The notes under the pieces are model-generated. The model did not search any database and was not told the DNA's origin. It saw only the letters and a program-made list of their open reading frames with translations. Positions 34,216 through 46,397 of a stretch of DNA of 64,000 nt are shown here, piece after piece. Each line of letters opens with the position of its first letter. Position 1 is the first letter of the stretch. This DNA is from Adiantum capillus-veneris (Eukaryota > Streptophyta > Polypodiopsida > Polypodiales > Pteridaceae), in the NCBI GenBank assembly GCA_014529385.2, contig CM043944.1, positions 89,285,384 to 89,349,383 of the forward strand. The letters run 5' to 3'. A program made the position numbers and the translations under genes.

Positions 34216-36041
34216 CTATTTATAAATTATATATCATGTGCGTTCAAGGACTATTTCTAAAACTCCTTATCTATGAATTTTTTACAAATAAAATACACCC
34301 TTTTTCTATTCAATTTATAAATTTTTTTTTCAATTCCATTTTACGATACCCTTTTGTATGTAAAAAATGTGAGAATTTTTTTTTAAAATAACCCCTTTTG
34401 ATGCACTTCAAAAATGTCTTCATTGTTGTTTAAAAGGCAACCGGAACGAACATGTGAGATAAACTGATAAAAACTTGAATGTTATTCATATTGTGATGGT
34501 AATTAAAAACCAAAAAAGTAAAATGATGTGAGTACGGCATGAAAAGTGGAGAATGAAGCCACAAAGGCAACATTCTATGGACTGGTGATTCGATCAGTCA
34601 GGTAGCTTTCCAAAGGTTTAATGAGTTTTCTTTTTGTTAGCGTAGCAAGTGTTATGTCTTAGGGATAAATGAAACTTGATGGTTGTGCCTCTAAAAGCTA
34701 TGGGGTAAAAAGTGTTAGGGTCACCTGTCCTACAATATCCACTTTCAGGGTTGACTTCTGTTTAGATAAGTAACAAAGTAGGCTATAGAGAAGTTCAATA
34801 GTCATTGGCTCTTGCTTGAGGAGACTCACAAACCTATGGTGTTTGTGCATAGTTAGGAAGTAGATCGTTACTGTTGGGTTACGTTTTCCCTTAGCTTCTA
34901 CAGTGCAAGATAAGACCAACCCTTCACTAGTGGTTTATGTCTAAAACTAGAAGTTCAACAAGGGCAAATGTCCACTACTTCTCTTCTAATCTATGGAAAT
35001 GGGGTTGGAGACTTATAAAAGGTACCCCATACTTCATATTGATTGGGTGGGGATCTCGTAAATATTCCTATGTTTTTGAGTGGGACAATATATTGTTTAC
35101 ATTGTAAGTGCCTTCCCTATGTGTGGTCTCTCTCCCTTCCCTTTCTTGCCTGCACTGCCACTGTCGAGAACTCTAGCATGGATACAATCTTCTAGGATGG
35201 ATTCCATCAGATGGAGCACATGGGTGTAGTAGGTAAATCAATGGCTATGCACGAGCACACGGAAGGGGCTCTCTCTCTCTCACTCACACACATAGTGCTT
35301 GTTTACACTACCAAAATTGGGCATTTCTGGCTTTCAGTGGTGTGGCCACACACAAGCACATCATTTTGAAGCTTTTCTATGAAGTAGTGGCATTTATGCT
35401 ATACTTTCAACCTCTAGATGCATTCAAGTTTGAAGTGGTATTAAACACCTGAAAGGTATTTTTTCTCAATATCCAAGCTGGTTTACCTTTTACAAGACGT
35501 GAGCACCATTATCGAGGGCTACCACTAACCATTCAAGGCCACCAAACCTCACAAAAAAGCACCATTTCACTCAACATGTAAACAAGCCCATAGGTCTCAG
35601 AAGTCTTGCTCGTTTCCTTAGGGAGGGTTTAGATTGCACATGGCAAGGGAATAGTAAGGGGCATGCCACCTACACGGAATTTTTTCAGGAAAGAGGCTTC
35701 CTCGTCCAGACCACCAACAAGGCAAGCGGCACTCCCCCCTCAAACGCCTGAAGTGTAGACATTGCAATGGTGACAAATCGAGAAAAATAGCAAATTGCAG
35801 CCATCAAGTCATTAAGTTGTGTGCATTATACTCCTTTTACTGAGAAGATTGAAAAAACAGTGTAGAACATCAAAAGTGGTGATAAACTTTTTCGACCCCA
35901 ACCCTTGACGACGAAGGACCACATCATTCAGTAGTTCCACCTTTGAAGTTTAAATACAGTCAAATGTTAGAAATTACAAAGGAGCATAGTGAGAAGCTAA
36001 GTTTTCAGCAGCAACTCAAGCTTGAATACAGAAAAAAAAAA
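34216..36041. other. intergenic, no gene recognised
   Basis: AT-rich stretch at 34220-34400, a short CT/CA patch at 35270-35290, otherwise no coding pattern or repeat that I can name. Short frames are not supported. Confidence 0.5.
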
Positions 36042-36139
36042 AGGTTGAATATGTACATTCAGTATTTTACAGATGTTCAATCTGAGCTAAAGGTTGAATA
36101 TGTACATACAGTATTTTACAGATGTTCAATCTGAGCCAA
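36042..36139. repeat. 49-bp tandem duplication across the 3' end of the host gene
   Basis: Two copies (36042-36090 and 36091-36139) of a unit starting AGGTTGAATATGTACAT differ at two positions. The inner copy contains the last codons and stop of the gene at 36116; the outer copy lies in its 3' UTR and repeats the same codons. Confidence 0.92.
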
Positions 36140-37810
36140 AGCATCCCTCAGAGCTAGCTCAGTACCATCCGGGCCCCTAATCAGAACTTTACCCCAATTA
36201 TCCCCATAGCCTTCCATCCTTAGCTTCTTCCTTATCTTCTCCACCAAAATCACATCATTGAGCCAGAAGTATGGCCGCCTGCCCCCTTCTCCTTGTGCCT
36301 TTGCTGGATCTATGAATTCTTTCACTGGGCCTTGCAAGCTTGTTAGCACATCAGACGCCATCTCCCCTTCCCCATAGCATAGCAAGGAGAGCAATGCATG
36401 ACCTGCATAGATCTTTGTTGTCATCCATATTCCCTTCTTGCTCACATACGTGAACAACTTGAAGCATATTTCTCGCAGATTTGCCTCTGCCTCAGGAATG
36501 CCATGTTGTTGATTGCCTGCAATCATACCCTGGAGTTGTTGGCACAATCCTTGTGCTTCCTGGGGGCTGCGCCCTCCAAAGATATGTTGAAGAACTTGGG
36601 TGTTTCGACAGCAAGCCTCAAAGGCTCGCAGCTGAAAGAGTAGAGTTGGTCGGATCGGATCCAAAAGCAAATACACCAGCGTATCGACGATATTCTTGCC
36701 TGATGCGGGGTCATTGATCAGAAAGGGGTAGGTCTTTGACTCGGCCAGGTTTGCCCATGTCTGGCCCAGGAATTCAATGCTATTCAATGCTGACTCTGCA
36801 TCTTTTCCTGCCCCATACACCCTTTTTTGCAATGCCCAAAAGAGGGCAACTTGTGACTCAATCCGCGGCTCCTCCGCCCAGAACCCTGGCAAATTTGCAG
36901 CCACGAGCTGCTTCCACACATCTGTTGATGAAAGATACTCACAGGTCATAGCTATCCCTTGTTGGTTGTGATACAGATAGCAAAATAGATCTTTGTTCTG
37001 TGCCTTCATCAATGGCGGTCTTATGTTACGCTTGTAGTCGCTTGAAAGCTTTGCGTAAGCAAACTCAAGAATGTCAAGCTGATCTGCTTCGACAATGCCG
37101 TCATTCATGGCCATTCTATAGACTTCATCATGGAAGCGCATGAGGGAGTTTTGCTTGATGAGAGAGTTGTTTGTGGGCACGCCATCACACCTTGCGCGCA
37201 GAAATGGGCGGAGAACCGCAGATGACAAACCGAGGAAGGAGTTAAGTATGACAAGCAAGTAGAAGGCATAGAGTGCATACACAAGATTTCTGTTTTTGTC
37301 AGACCCAACGCCAGAGAGGGGAGGGTCTCCATGGAGGCCAAAGCGGACCATGGTGGAGATGAAGCTTGCAATGGCCAAGATGCCACTGATGGCTTGACCA
37401 TACATGTCCATGCGGTTGGCTTTGGAGTACTGCATATCCTTGAACTCAAAATCTTCAGGACGATGGCTCTCGCGGAAGAAGGTTTTGGACAAGATCTTGC
37501 TGAAGACCTGGACGATGAAGAGACGGGCGCCTTCAAGGAGGAGGAGGCAGCTGATGAGGAAGAAGTCGAGGATGCGGAGGCTGGAGGAGAAGCCGCCGAG
37601 AAGGACAACGGTGGCCCAGGTAAGAGCGCAGTAGCCAAAGAAGCGAGAGAGGAGGTGGAGGACGGCGACGAGGAGAGCGCCATTTTTGGCCTTTTCCACC
37701 TTCAGTTCGAAGGCCTTTCGGTCGAACTTGCCAGGGCCGGGGCCTCTCTCGGGTTGCTTCTGAAGGTCGCCATTGCTCTTCAGTGCGGTAGCAGAAGACG
37801 AGGACGGCAT
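36116..37810 (-). CDS. intact single-exon gene for a plant membrane protein of unknown function
   Basis: A 564-codon frame with ATG at 37810-37808 and no lesion, in a window where nearly every other long frame is broken. The N-terminus is polar and Ser-rich (1-45). Residues about 45-72 and 83-105 are hydrophobic (VLLGGF; LISCLLLLEGARLF) and predict two membrane segments. Further hydrophobic segments lie near 140-160 and 180-205. The C-terminal two thirds look soluble and helical. The pairing of ATVVLLGGF with a Leu-Leu-Leu-Glu-Gly-x-Arg segment recalls an uncharacterised plant family of multi-pass proteins; I cannot name a function. GC content and codon use differ sharply from the flanking repeats. 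The G at 37867 follows GCTGCAG on minus, a possible 3' splice site of a 5' UTR intron. The long antisense frame at 37331-38005 is a shadow. Confidence 0.88.
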   Translation of the reverse strand: MPSSSSATALKSNGDLQKQPERGPGPGKFDRKAFELKVEKAKNGALLVAVLHLLSRFFGYCALTWATVVLLGGFSSSLRILDFFLISCLLLLEGARLFIVQVFSKILSKTFFRESHRPEDFEFKDMQYSKANRMDMYGQAISGILAIASFISTMVRFGLHGDPPLSGVGSDKNRNLVYALYAFYLLVILNSFLGLSSAVLRPFLRARCDGVPTNNSLIKQNSLMRFHDEVYRMAMNDGIVEADQLDILEFAYAKLSSDYKRNIRPPLMKAQNKDLFCYLYHNQQGIAMTCEYLSSTDVWKQLVAANLPGFWAEEPRIESQVALFWALQKRVYGAGKDAESALNSIEFLGQTWANLAESKTYPFLINDPASGKNIVDTLVYLLLDPIRPTLLFQLRAFEACCRNTQVLQHIFGGRSPQEAQGLCQQLQGMIAGNQQHGIPEAEANLREICFKLFTYVSKKGIWMTTKIYAGHALLSLLCYGEGEMASDVLTSLQGPVKEFIDPAKAQGEGGRRPYFWLNDVILVEKIRKKLRMEGYGDNWGKVLIRGPDGTELALRDALAQIEHL

Positions 37811-37879
37811 GAGTTGCTTCGTGGCAGTAATAATCGATCCTGCGTGTCACAGTTGACTCTTCGGAACTTGGTCACCTGC

Positions 37880-39070
37880 AGCAATTTTAGCAAACAAATG
37901 AGGACACACACAAATTTACACTGGGCTAAGGTGAGGTCTCACCACTCCCTCACACCCCTCCCACATGAATTACTCCGGTACTTCAAAACATCACTATTTT
38001 TTTGACATGGCGTGGAATGTGTCTTCTTTCCCTAAATCCATGGATAAAAGTTGTGGTAAAGACGCAACCTCTCGTTCGTTCAACTACATTGTGACGCTAT
38101 TAACAGAAAGGTTCTAGCACTAATGTTGCTAAGCAACTCCGTTATTCATGTGTGTTTGAAAGGGTAGGCACATGACAGAGGCCTAGGAGGTAAATGTTTG
38201 TCTCCCAGAAGGTAGGAAGCTACCCCAGAAGGCGTTTCCCGCACAAGTGCAAGCTCTCGCAGAAGAAATCGCCCTCTCTCTACTCCCTTTTAACCAAGAT
38301 TATAGGTGCCGCTGCATTTAACTACATCCAAAGCCCTACTTTTGTGGATTTGACGCAGCGGGTGGAATATCCCCTCCACGTCAGACTTTTCTACCGCTAC
38401 GGTGCTTTCTTTGTTCAATGTGCGCACCCTTTGAGAGCAGCCATGGTAATCTTGTCTCTCACCTTGTGCATCTTACAATGATTGCTCATGTGCAAGGGCT
38501 TTTACACCTTGTGGGTGTTGAGCCGCCATCCATGAGCAAATGTGGGTGCTTACACTGCACTTTTTGGTTTGCCTAGCCAAGGCCTATGTGTACATGGGCA
38601 ACCATGGTTGCCTAGGGTCCATTGAGATTGTTGTGGAGGAAAAGTTCGCCTTTTCCACCCGAAAATGAGTGTGGGCTGAAGTTGGGCAATGCGCAATTCA
38701 CACAACCTGCAAGCCTTGGACTGCATGCGCTCGCTTTTCGTTTCTGTTGTTAGAGCTGCAGACTCTCCCATTGGTTGCCTTCCACCCCATGGGCGGCATG
38801 GCTAGGCCGGAACGTCTCTTCTTCTAGTTTTCCGCCAGTCAACTACCAAGTAAGCACGAAAAGTAGAGAAGCCATGGGTTGTGCGAACCAAGTTGTCCAT
38901 CGGCGCTACTACCCATTGGTCCACCTCGAAAAATACTTGAGGTTGGTGGGCAATCTGAACCCTCTCTTACATTGCACTATTTTGCTTGCTTGCCCAAGGC
39001 CTATGCAATGTGTCTCAAAGGCATCGCTTCCTTGCAATTCACTTCTTTCCCTTCCTTATTTCCGTAAAAG

Positions 39071-39115
<45 letters not shown>

Positions 39116-39207
39116 ATAAGAGGTCTTGAGTTCAACTCCTCTTAGACTAGATCTTTAAGGTCTCAAGGGATAGTTTCATAGGACGTTAAAACTCTTCTTC
39201 TTCTTGT

Positions 39208-39244
<37 letters not shown>

Positions 39245-39380
39245 CTACACCCAAGTACGTAAGATCTCTACACCCAAGTACGTAAGATCGCTAATCCAAC
39301 CCCTCGAAAATAGCAAGTCTTGAGTTCAAGACTCATAGGATAGATCTTTGAGGTCTTGGGATTGTTCCTTCGTCATTAAG

Positions 39381-39419
<39 letters not shown>

Positions 39420-40177
39420 CACATACCAAGTTGCAACAAGGATGTGTAAGCACTTAGGAACTGTGAAGCTAAAGTGTTGGTGGCGGAGTTTGTGTGTGTG
39501 TGTGAGATAGAGAGAGAGGAGAGAAAATTAAGCCATTTACTCGGCAGATAAGAGAGAATCGAGACTCGGGGCGGTGCAAGAGAGTCTGTGAGTAATTTAA
39601 GAAAGAGAGGCGCAGAGGAAGGGCACCAGATCGATTATCTTCGACCGATTGCTAATTGATGCCGAGTTGCGCCCACGCTCCATCGTCGCTTCAGCATTCC
39701 CAATGTGCCGATCCGAGTCTCCACAGATCAGGGCTACAAAACAACAGGCATCCAAGTAGGTAGGAATTCGGGAAGATGGGAGCAAGAAACCGTCTGTGCG
39801 TGCGCGCGCGAGAGTCGCTCACTACGTAAACCCAAGAGGAGAAAGGAGGCCGTTGTGCGTGTGCGTGTGCGTGTCCGTGAGAGAGAGAGAGAGAGACCAG
39901 AGAGACTCACAGAGACGCGCGCGGAGAAGTCCTGCAGAGGGGGGAGAGAGAGAGAGAGAGAGAGAGAGGGAGTGGTACCGGTAGCTATGGCTTTGTTTTA
40001 TATATCAGCTGGATAATGGGGCTGCTTCATGGCAAGTTGTGAGCACCTTCCTCGGAACTTCCACGGTCAATATGACGTGACTAAAATGGTGTTTACACAC
40101 CAACCTGTGCCTGCCCATCCCGTTTTGAGATGGGCGGGCAGCTCTTTACCCACCAAGAAGTGTGGTCTTTTTTAAAA
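37880..40177. other. intergenic with microsatellites, no gene recognised
   Basis: CT runs at 39073-39112, 39213-39241 and 39384-39416, GA runs near 39880-39895 and 39944-39968. A phrase of about 75 bp (GTCTTGAGTTCAA ... TAGATCTTT(A/G)AGGTCT) occurs twice at 39122-39180 and 39307-39375. 40020-40177 starts a repeat family seen again at 40838 and 43010. Confidence 0.6.
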
Positions 40178-40663
40178 GGGAAAATTACCAAAATACCCCT
40201 CTAATTTATGGAAATTCCCAATATACCCCTCAAATTTCAAAAATTCCCAAAATACCCTTGTATCTATTTTGGTTGGATTCTTCAACATTTTCTAATCTTT
40301 ATTCTTGTTTGACAATTGAGATCGGTTTTTGAGTGCTTAAAAGGTAATTTGTTGCAAATTACCTCGCAACAAGTGAATTATATCTAAAAATAATGAATCA
40401 TCTCCAAAGCCTACATAACCAACTGAAATTTTAGTTTTAGCATCCTGTATGGTAGACAATCACTCTTCTTATGAAAAGCTACAAATTTTTTTGTTTTTGG
40501 AGAAATTTACTCTCACAACCAGGGGCATTTTGGAAAATTTGGAAAATTTGAAGGGCATTTTGGGAATTTATGACAAATTATGGGGGTACTTTGAGAATTT
40601 TTGAAATTTGAGGGGTATTTTGGAAATTTCCACAAATTAGAGGGGTATTTTGGTAATTTTTCC
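40178..40663. mobile_element. 486-bp foldback MITE with 9-bp target duplication
   Basis: The ends are inverted repeats of about 100 bp (GGGAAAATTACCAAAATACC on the left; the right end is its near reverse complement). Each arm is itself built from repeated AAATACCCCTC-AATTT units. TTTTTAAAA flanks both sides (40169-40177 and 40664-40672). Two paralogous sequences in this window (near 40908 and 43130) carry the same flanks with a single TTTTTTAAAA and no insert, which shows the empty site. A 9-bp duplication and long TIRs fit a Mutator-type MITE. Confidence 0.85.
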
Positions 40664-41030
40664 TTTTTAAAATGTTAAATTTACCAAGGATGCCTTGTGT
40701 GAGGGTGCATGTGTTCTCTCTCTAGCCTCTACAATGAGGGCTCGTCCCCCCTTGTGTAGGGATATGCATTCACTTTTAGAGTATCTTACCTCCTCAAGAA
40801 CCTTAGTCATGGAGCACCTTAGCACCTTAGTCATTAATGGGGCTGCTTCATCGCAAGTGCGCTATGGCAGACCACAATTGTGAGGACCTTCCTCGGAACT
40901 TCCATGGTCTTTTTTAAAATGTTAAATTTTACCAAGGATGCCTTGGGTCCATGTGTTCTCTCTCTAGCCCCTACAATGAGGGCTCGTCTCCCCTTATATA
41001 AGGATACTAGTATGGCCGGCCGCCTCCCTG

Positions 41031-41034
<4 letters not shown>
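40664..41034. repeat. two copies of a local repeat unit
   Basis: A unit containing TTTTAAAATGTTAAATTTACC, TGTTCTCTCTCTAGCC and ACAATGAGGGCTCGTC occurs at 40673-40760 and again at 40912-41000; a third copy is at 43125-43215. Each is accompanied by a phrase around CTTCCTCGGAACTTCCA or CCTTAGTCATGGAGCACC. Confidence 0.8.
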
Positions 41035-41084
<50 letters not shown>

Positions 41085-41478
41085 CGCTCGTCCCTCTGCA
41101 TAGCCTAGCAGCCTAGCTCTCTCAGTCAGACGCTGACTCAACAAAGACTCTCTTCTCTCTCTCTCTTCTCCAAGTCGTTGCCTTGATCTCTGGAGTTTGG
41201 GCAGTGCCGTTAGTACACGTGTGACCTAGACATACAAACACACAGTCCATTCACTTGCTCTCACACACTGTAAGGTGTCGGTGCATTGGACGAAATTATG
41301 TGAAACTCCAATTCATTCCTCCTCCAGGAGTCGGACCAGGACCCTCTCTCTCTCTCTCTCATCACACACACACATGCACGCAGACAAACCCAGGGTCCTA
41401 GACCCACCTTCTTTTCCTCCTGCCCTCCGTCTTACACAATCACACAATACCCACCTTCCCTATTTGAAAACTCCGTGA

Positions 41479-41544
<66 letters not shown>

Positions 41545-42345
41545 ATATACCTAGACACAAAACTCCACCCACCTCCTTTCCCTTGCTTTTGAGGAGTCTC
41601 AACCCAAAGTGCACCTTTTCCACAACACTTTAGAGCAGCCCATACTCTCGTTAACGCTCAGAATTAGCTCCATAATCGTCTTCCATAGCCAATTACACAC
41701 AAACACCCACCCACTCACAGTACAGACCTACCAGTTGTCTTCCACAAAATGGTAACTACATTAATTTCAATGGCTTTTGTTGATCATCCGCTTGTGCTTA
41801 GAGCTTGTAATTATGATGGCTCTTAATCAAACAGCAGACTCTCTATGTTTTTATTGTGAGTGCATTTCTACGCTTAACTAATTAGGGTGCATTGCTCATT
41901 AATCCTTACCATTGCTTGTACCCTCCCCTACCACATTTAGGCAGCAATTAGTGATCCAATTGGCGTGGCCTGGATCAACTCAATTACCCTTACTATTATC
42001 TTTAATTGCATTTGCTACTCATACATTGGTAATGTAGTCAACCTGCTCATCGACACATTTCGACATTGTTGCAGAAGAGAGTCTTCTCCCTCAGAATTGC
42101 AATAATTTATGTCCCCTGCCTATACAATGTGCTTGGTGCTATAATTGCATACTATTAGTGCAGTTGAATACAATCTATACCGCATTACAGATTATCTTCT
42201 ACCTATGAAATGTGATTAATTAGGTCATCCTGAGAAGATTAGAAGACACGCTTGTCATGAATGCATATTTGCAGGTCTTTAAATGTTTGCCGCCAGTGCT
42301 CTCTCTCTCCAGCAGCATGCTTGCCACACTGCCATGTTATGCTGC

Positions 42346-42404
<59 letters not shown>

Positions 42405-42529
42405 CAGCAAGCATACCATGCTGAGGGGGGGAGAGAGAGAGATCAGAAGCATGTTGCAGTCGAACGAGGGGGGGGAGAGAGAGAGATAGATCTTTTACCA
42501 ATGCAGACGCTTGCACACAAATTAGCGAG

Positions 42530-42624
<95 letters not shown>

Positions 42625-43579
42625 CTCTCTGCATATCGTTGAGGACACAGCCCACTCCTCATTTACATCGAGGTGGTATAGAGGAGGAGGTACCCGCATC
42701 TCAAGGGTTTGTTTCCTCTATTTGAGGGCGAAGTTAAGGCCATGCAACAGAGCTCGCTATTCAAGGATTGTTGAACAGCGCATTGACTCCCGACCAGCTG
42801 CACTTTCTTGTTTGCGCAGTGTCACGTGTGGTTGCAACACACTGTGGCACTCTGCGTGCGCTCTTCAATGGACGCCACATTGGCAAAGATAAATGGATTC
42901 GAAGGGACAGTACCCAACGCCACGATGTCAAGGAGAGGAGGAGAGAAAGGGTAAGCATCCCATGGTGGCTGTAGGCATTTGCTGCCACATGGCCTGGCAG
43001 TTTGTCTTTTTAATATAGATATTAGATGCATTGACTTTTGGAGTATCTTACCCCCTCAAGAACCTTAGTCATGGAGCACCTTAGAGCGGAGTCCCACTAG
43101 AATTAATTCACCAAGAAGTGTGGTCTTTTTTAAAATGTTAAATTTACCAAGGATACCTTCGGTGCATGTGTTCTCTCTCTAGTCCCTACAATGAGGGCTC
43201 GTCCCCCCTTGTATAGGGATATGCCCATTAGCTCATAGATTCTCCAGGTTACCAGAAACAACGCTTTTCATAGGCAATTTGGCAGTCATTTCGTCAGCAG
43301 ATTCTCTGCGGACACATGCGTTGACAGATGCATTTTGCTGTGAGCACACCTAGTGCTACTGAGCTCTTTTGAGAGCTGATATCCCCGCAGGGATCACTTT
43401 CACTGCATGCAGCAGTTCTTGGTGCCTGTTTGAGCGCGATTTTACTCATGTACGTTGAGTTGCAGACACTGCCCACTGTACTACGTGTGGAGCCATTTTT
43501 GGCTATTTTGGCAGTTTTTCCCGGCCGTTTCTGAGATTCGGACCGGAAGAGCCCTTTCTGAGACTGTGGCTAGTCCAAT
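41035..43579. other. microsatellite-rich intergenic region, no gene recognised
   Basis: CT/CA runs at 41035-41081, 41346-41360 and 41482-41544, a GA run at 42348-42400 and a CT run at 42535-42612. The third copy of the local repeat unit is at 43015-43215. Frames rich in Arg-Glu or Ser-Leu are microsatellite artefacts. 41640-42280 is AT-rich with no coding pattern. Confidence 0.6.
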
Positions 43580-43742
43580 CCCCCTTTGGATCCCTATTTT
43601 CCCTCTTTTGGATCCCTACTCTGGCCGGTCTGCCAGCTTAACCAATATTCTAGTTTTTTCTCCCCTGGCACTTCCCCATATTAAATGATCAATTTAACAT
43701 GAGAAAATCATTTAGGAGAATCAGATATTAGTTATTATGACA
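43580..43742 (-). repeat. G3 3' LTR stub
   Basis: Matches the last 163 bp or so (plus-strand right end) of the G1 and G3 LTRs and ends ATTATGACA at 43742. The left part of the LTR is lost; the flank at 43560 is unrelated. Confidence 0.85.
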
Positions 43743-44109
43743 TTACCTCTCTCTTGAAATCATAGTCGTCCATGACTATGGGGTAGAGAAGATAAAGCCC
43801 ATTCATTAGTCCTTTTTCTAGCGGGTAGAGGATCCCTATCTTACCCTACGACATCATTCCAAAATGGATGACTAATCCATTGGTGCTTGAGAGTCTAAGG
43901 ATGCCGCAAGCATGTCTGCACATTAGTCCTATCAATCTTCCATAGTAGAGTGACAAGCTCTACTTGGCGTTTGGGAGACTTCGTCTCCGCAAACTTGATT
44001 CTAAGCATGCATACTACTTCACATTTGTGCACAATAAAGAAAAAGAGAGTCTTATTAGACAAAAAACTTTGTTCATTTTAAACATTTGTACATTTGCTTA
44101 CTCTAGGGA

Positions 44110-45758
44110 AGCATTGACAAGGTTTAGATTATCCTTTATAATTGTATGTCTTGCATCCATCTAGCATCTTCAAAAGGATAATTATTTAACTTAATAACAT
44201 ATCATTGGATAGTCTTACCGCCTCTTAATACCTTATCTTCATGTCGGAGAATGGGTTGCAGCACCTCTTCTTGGTCCTTGATCTCCGGTGGGTCTTCAAT
44301 AGTTGGTTCTTGAGGTGGCTCTTCTTTGTAAGGCTTTAGTAGGCTCACATGAAAAGCATTGTGTATGAGCCAATGGTTGGGCAACTTGAGTTGATAGGCC
44401 ATCTCATTTATTGGCCTAAGAATCTGGAAGGGACCATAGTACCTTTTTGCTAACTTAGCATAGTACTTTTGGTGTCCCATAGGATTCTTGTCCGTCGTGT
44501 GCCTTAATCGAGCCTTGGGAAATTTAAGTAAGACGCAATCATTTTCTTTAAAGGCTTGGGCTCTTCTGTGCTTATCAGCAACAACCTTTTGCCTTTGTTG
44601 TGAGATAGAGATAGCATCCTTAATCTTTTGGAAATATTCTTGTAGGTCTCCGCTATACTCATCTGCAGCGAAGATCTTCCCGTGTACCTTAAGTAGCAAG
44701 GGACTTTTTTATCTTCCCTCAATTACCTCGAAAGGTGATTTTCATGTGGAAGTATGTACAGTGTTATTGTAGGCATACTCCACTAAGGGTAAGTACTTCT
44801 TCCATTGTGATCTTTGATCTACTTCCGTTACATAGGATTTAAGTAGATCAAGAATTGTTAGGTTAGCTATTTCACTTTGGCCATCCGTTTGTGGATGATA
44901 GGCTGAAGAGAAGTTTAGCCTTGTCCCTAAATTTTGAAAAAGACCCTTCCAAAAATTAATGGTTATTCTAGGATCTCTATCAGACACTATGGACATTGGC
45001 AAGCCATGGTACTTGAAGATTTGTGAAATGAAGAGGGTTGCCATTTGATGGGCTTTGATAGTCTTTTTGATAGGTATAAAATGAGCTTGTTTACTAGACC
45101 TGTCTACTATCGTCCATATTCTCATGTTCCCATGGATAGACTTAGGCAGTCCAAAGATAAAATCCATGGATATGCTCTCCCATGTTGAATTAGGGATTGG
45201 CAAAGGTTGAAGCAATCCAGGTTGCTTCCCTCTATCAAACTTCGTCTTTTGGCATACCACACATTTAGAAATATACTCTTGTATGTTTGCTTTCATGGTA
45301 GGCCAGTAGAAATATGTTTCAATCCCTTTTAGGGTAGACTGAATCCCTCTATGCCCCGCATAAGGAGGAGCATGAGATTCATACATTACTTTCTCACGTA
45401 GTGAGCTAGTAACACATAGTCTATTGCCATAGAGAAGATAACCATCTTGTAAAGTAAATGGTTCCTCTTTCTTCCCTAATGCAAGGGCTGAAATCACATC
45501 TCTAAAATTGGGATTAATAACATACTCATCTATCATAGTAGATACATCATTATGAGTTGCTATGGAAACCGCATTCACTCTCGGCCGTCTTGAGAGTGCA
45601 TCGGCTACTTGATTATGCTTGCCAATAATGTGAGCAATATGAAAATGAAATTGCGAAAGGAAATTTTCCCACCTCATTCGTTTGTTGGAGAGCTTGGTCT
45701 GCGTCATGAAGTACTTAAGACTTTGGTGATTCATCCGCAGAATGAAAGGAGTCCCCAA
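44110..45758 (-). pseudogene. G3 RNase H end, integrase and chromodomain
   Basis: A 338-codon open frame (45758-44742) starts in RNase H (FILRMNHQSLKYFM; the usual Thr-Asp-His is Met-Asn-His). It holds the zinc finger CVVCQKTKFDRGKQ, the first Asp in ISMDFIFGLPKS, the second in VSDRDPRIT and the Glu in PQTDGQSEIANLT: a complete catalytic triad. A second frame (44699-44202) has the integrase C-terminal domain (YYAKLAKRYYGPFQIL). A chromodomain reading (LNNYPFEDARWMQ) continues to about 44110 with a stop. A frame change lies between 44742 and 44699. Confidence 0.9.
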
Positions 45759-45820
45759 TAAATAGTGCTTCCATGAGTCTAAGGCATGTAGAAATGTGTG
45801 GAGTTCCTTTTCATATATGC

Positions 45821-46324
45821 CTAGAGCTTGCTCAACAGGTCGAGCCTTCGACTTTCATAGGCTATGACGTGCCCTCCTTGGAGAAAAACAGCTCCAAGGC
45901 AATTACCACAAGCATCACATCGGACCTCAAATGGCTTTGAGAGATCCGACAGTGTAAGCACAGGTTGAGAGATAAGCTTTTCTTTAAGCTTTGCAAAAGC
46001 ATTGTTCTCCTTGGCAGACCATGTATACCTAGCGTTTTTCTTTGTTAGGTCATGTAATGGTCCTGCAATTTGTGAGAACTTTTCTATGAAGCGTCTATAG
46101 TATGCACACATACCTATAAAGCTTCTTAGTTCATGTAGATTCCTTGGTTTAGGCCATCCTTTTACTACCTCTAACTTTGATGGATCCATTTGGATGCCAT
46201 CTTGAGAGATAATGTGACCTAAATACTGAATCTCTTGTAAGAAAAACTCACTTTTCTTTTGATTAACATAAAGTTTATTCTCTCTTAAAACTTGAAATAT
46301 TGCCTAGAGGGGTTGTTTGTGTTC
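45821..46324 (-). pseudogene. G3 reverse transcriptase, distal part
   Basis: Reads on from the insertion point: EHKQPL, ENKLYVNQKKSEFFLQEIQY, DPSKLEVVKGWPKPRNL and YYRRFIEKFSQIAGPLHDL, then RNase H start CDACGNCLGAVFLQGG. One stop interrupts the first part. The preceding catalytic part with FDD lies 7.9 kb away at 54245-54300. Confidence 0.9.
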
Positions 46325-46327
46325 ATC
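46325..46327. other. left copy of the ATC target duplication
   Basis: ATC precedes the left TIR; the second copy is at 54242-54244. Removing the insert plus one copy rejoins the G3 RT between a Ser-Leu-Asp and Glu-His-Lys-Gln, matching G1 (near 9862) and G2 (near 22752), which have no insert there. Confidence 0.85.
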
Positions 46328-46397
46328 CATTAGGAGAAATATGAACCTTGCATGGGCCTTGTAAGGAATCCTAATTTTTAGGGATTAAGGCTAATAT
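46328..46397 (+). repeat. left terminal inverted repeat
   Basis: Core of 20 bp, then a diverged extension up to GGGATTAAGGCTAAT. Confidence 0.85.

Noticed and set aside
37331-38005. 224-codon plus-strand frame antisense to the host gene, acidic and Ala/Glu-rich
   Set aside because: It is the reverse of the GC-rich start of the 564-codon gene; the Glu/Ala pattern follows from antisense codons and there is no independent signal.
42337-42725. Frames of Arg-Glu or Ser-Leu repeats, here and at 11730-12275, 14052-14669, 38775-39116, 39705-40016
   Set aside because: Pure translations of GA/CT microsatellites.
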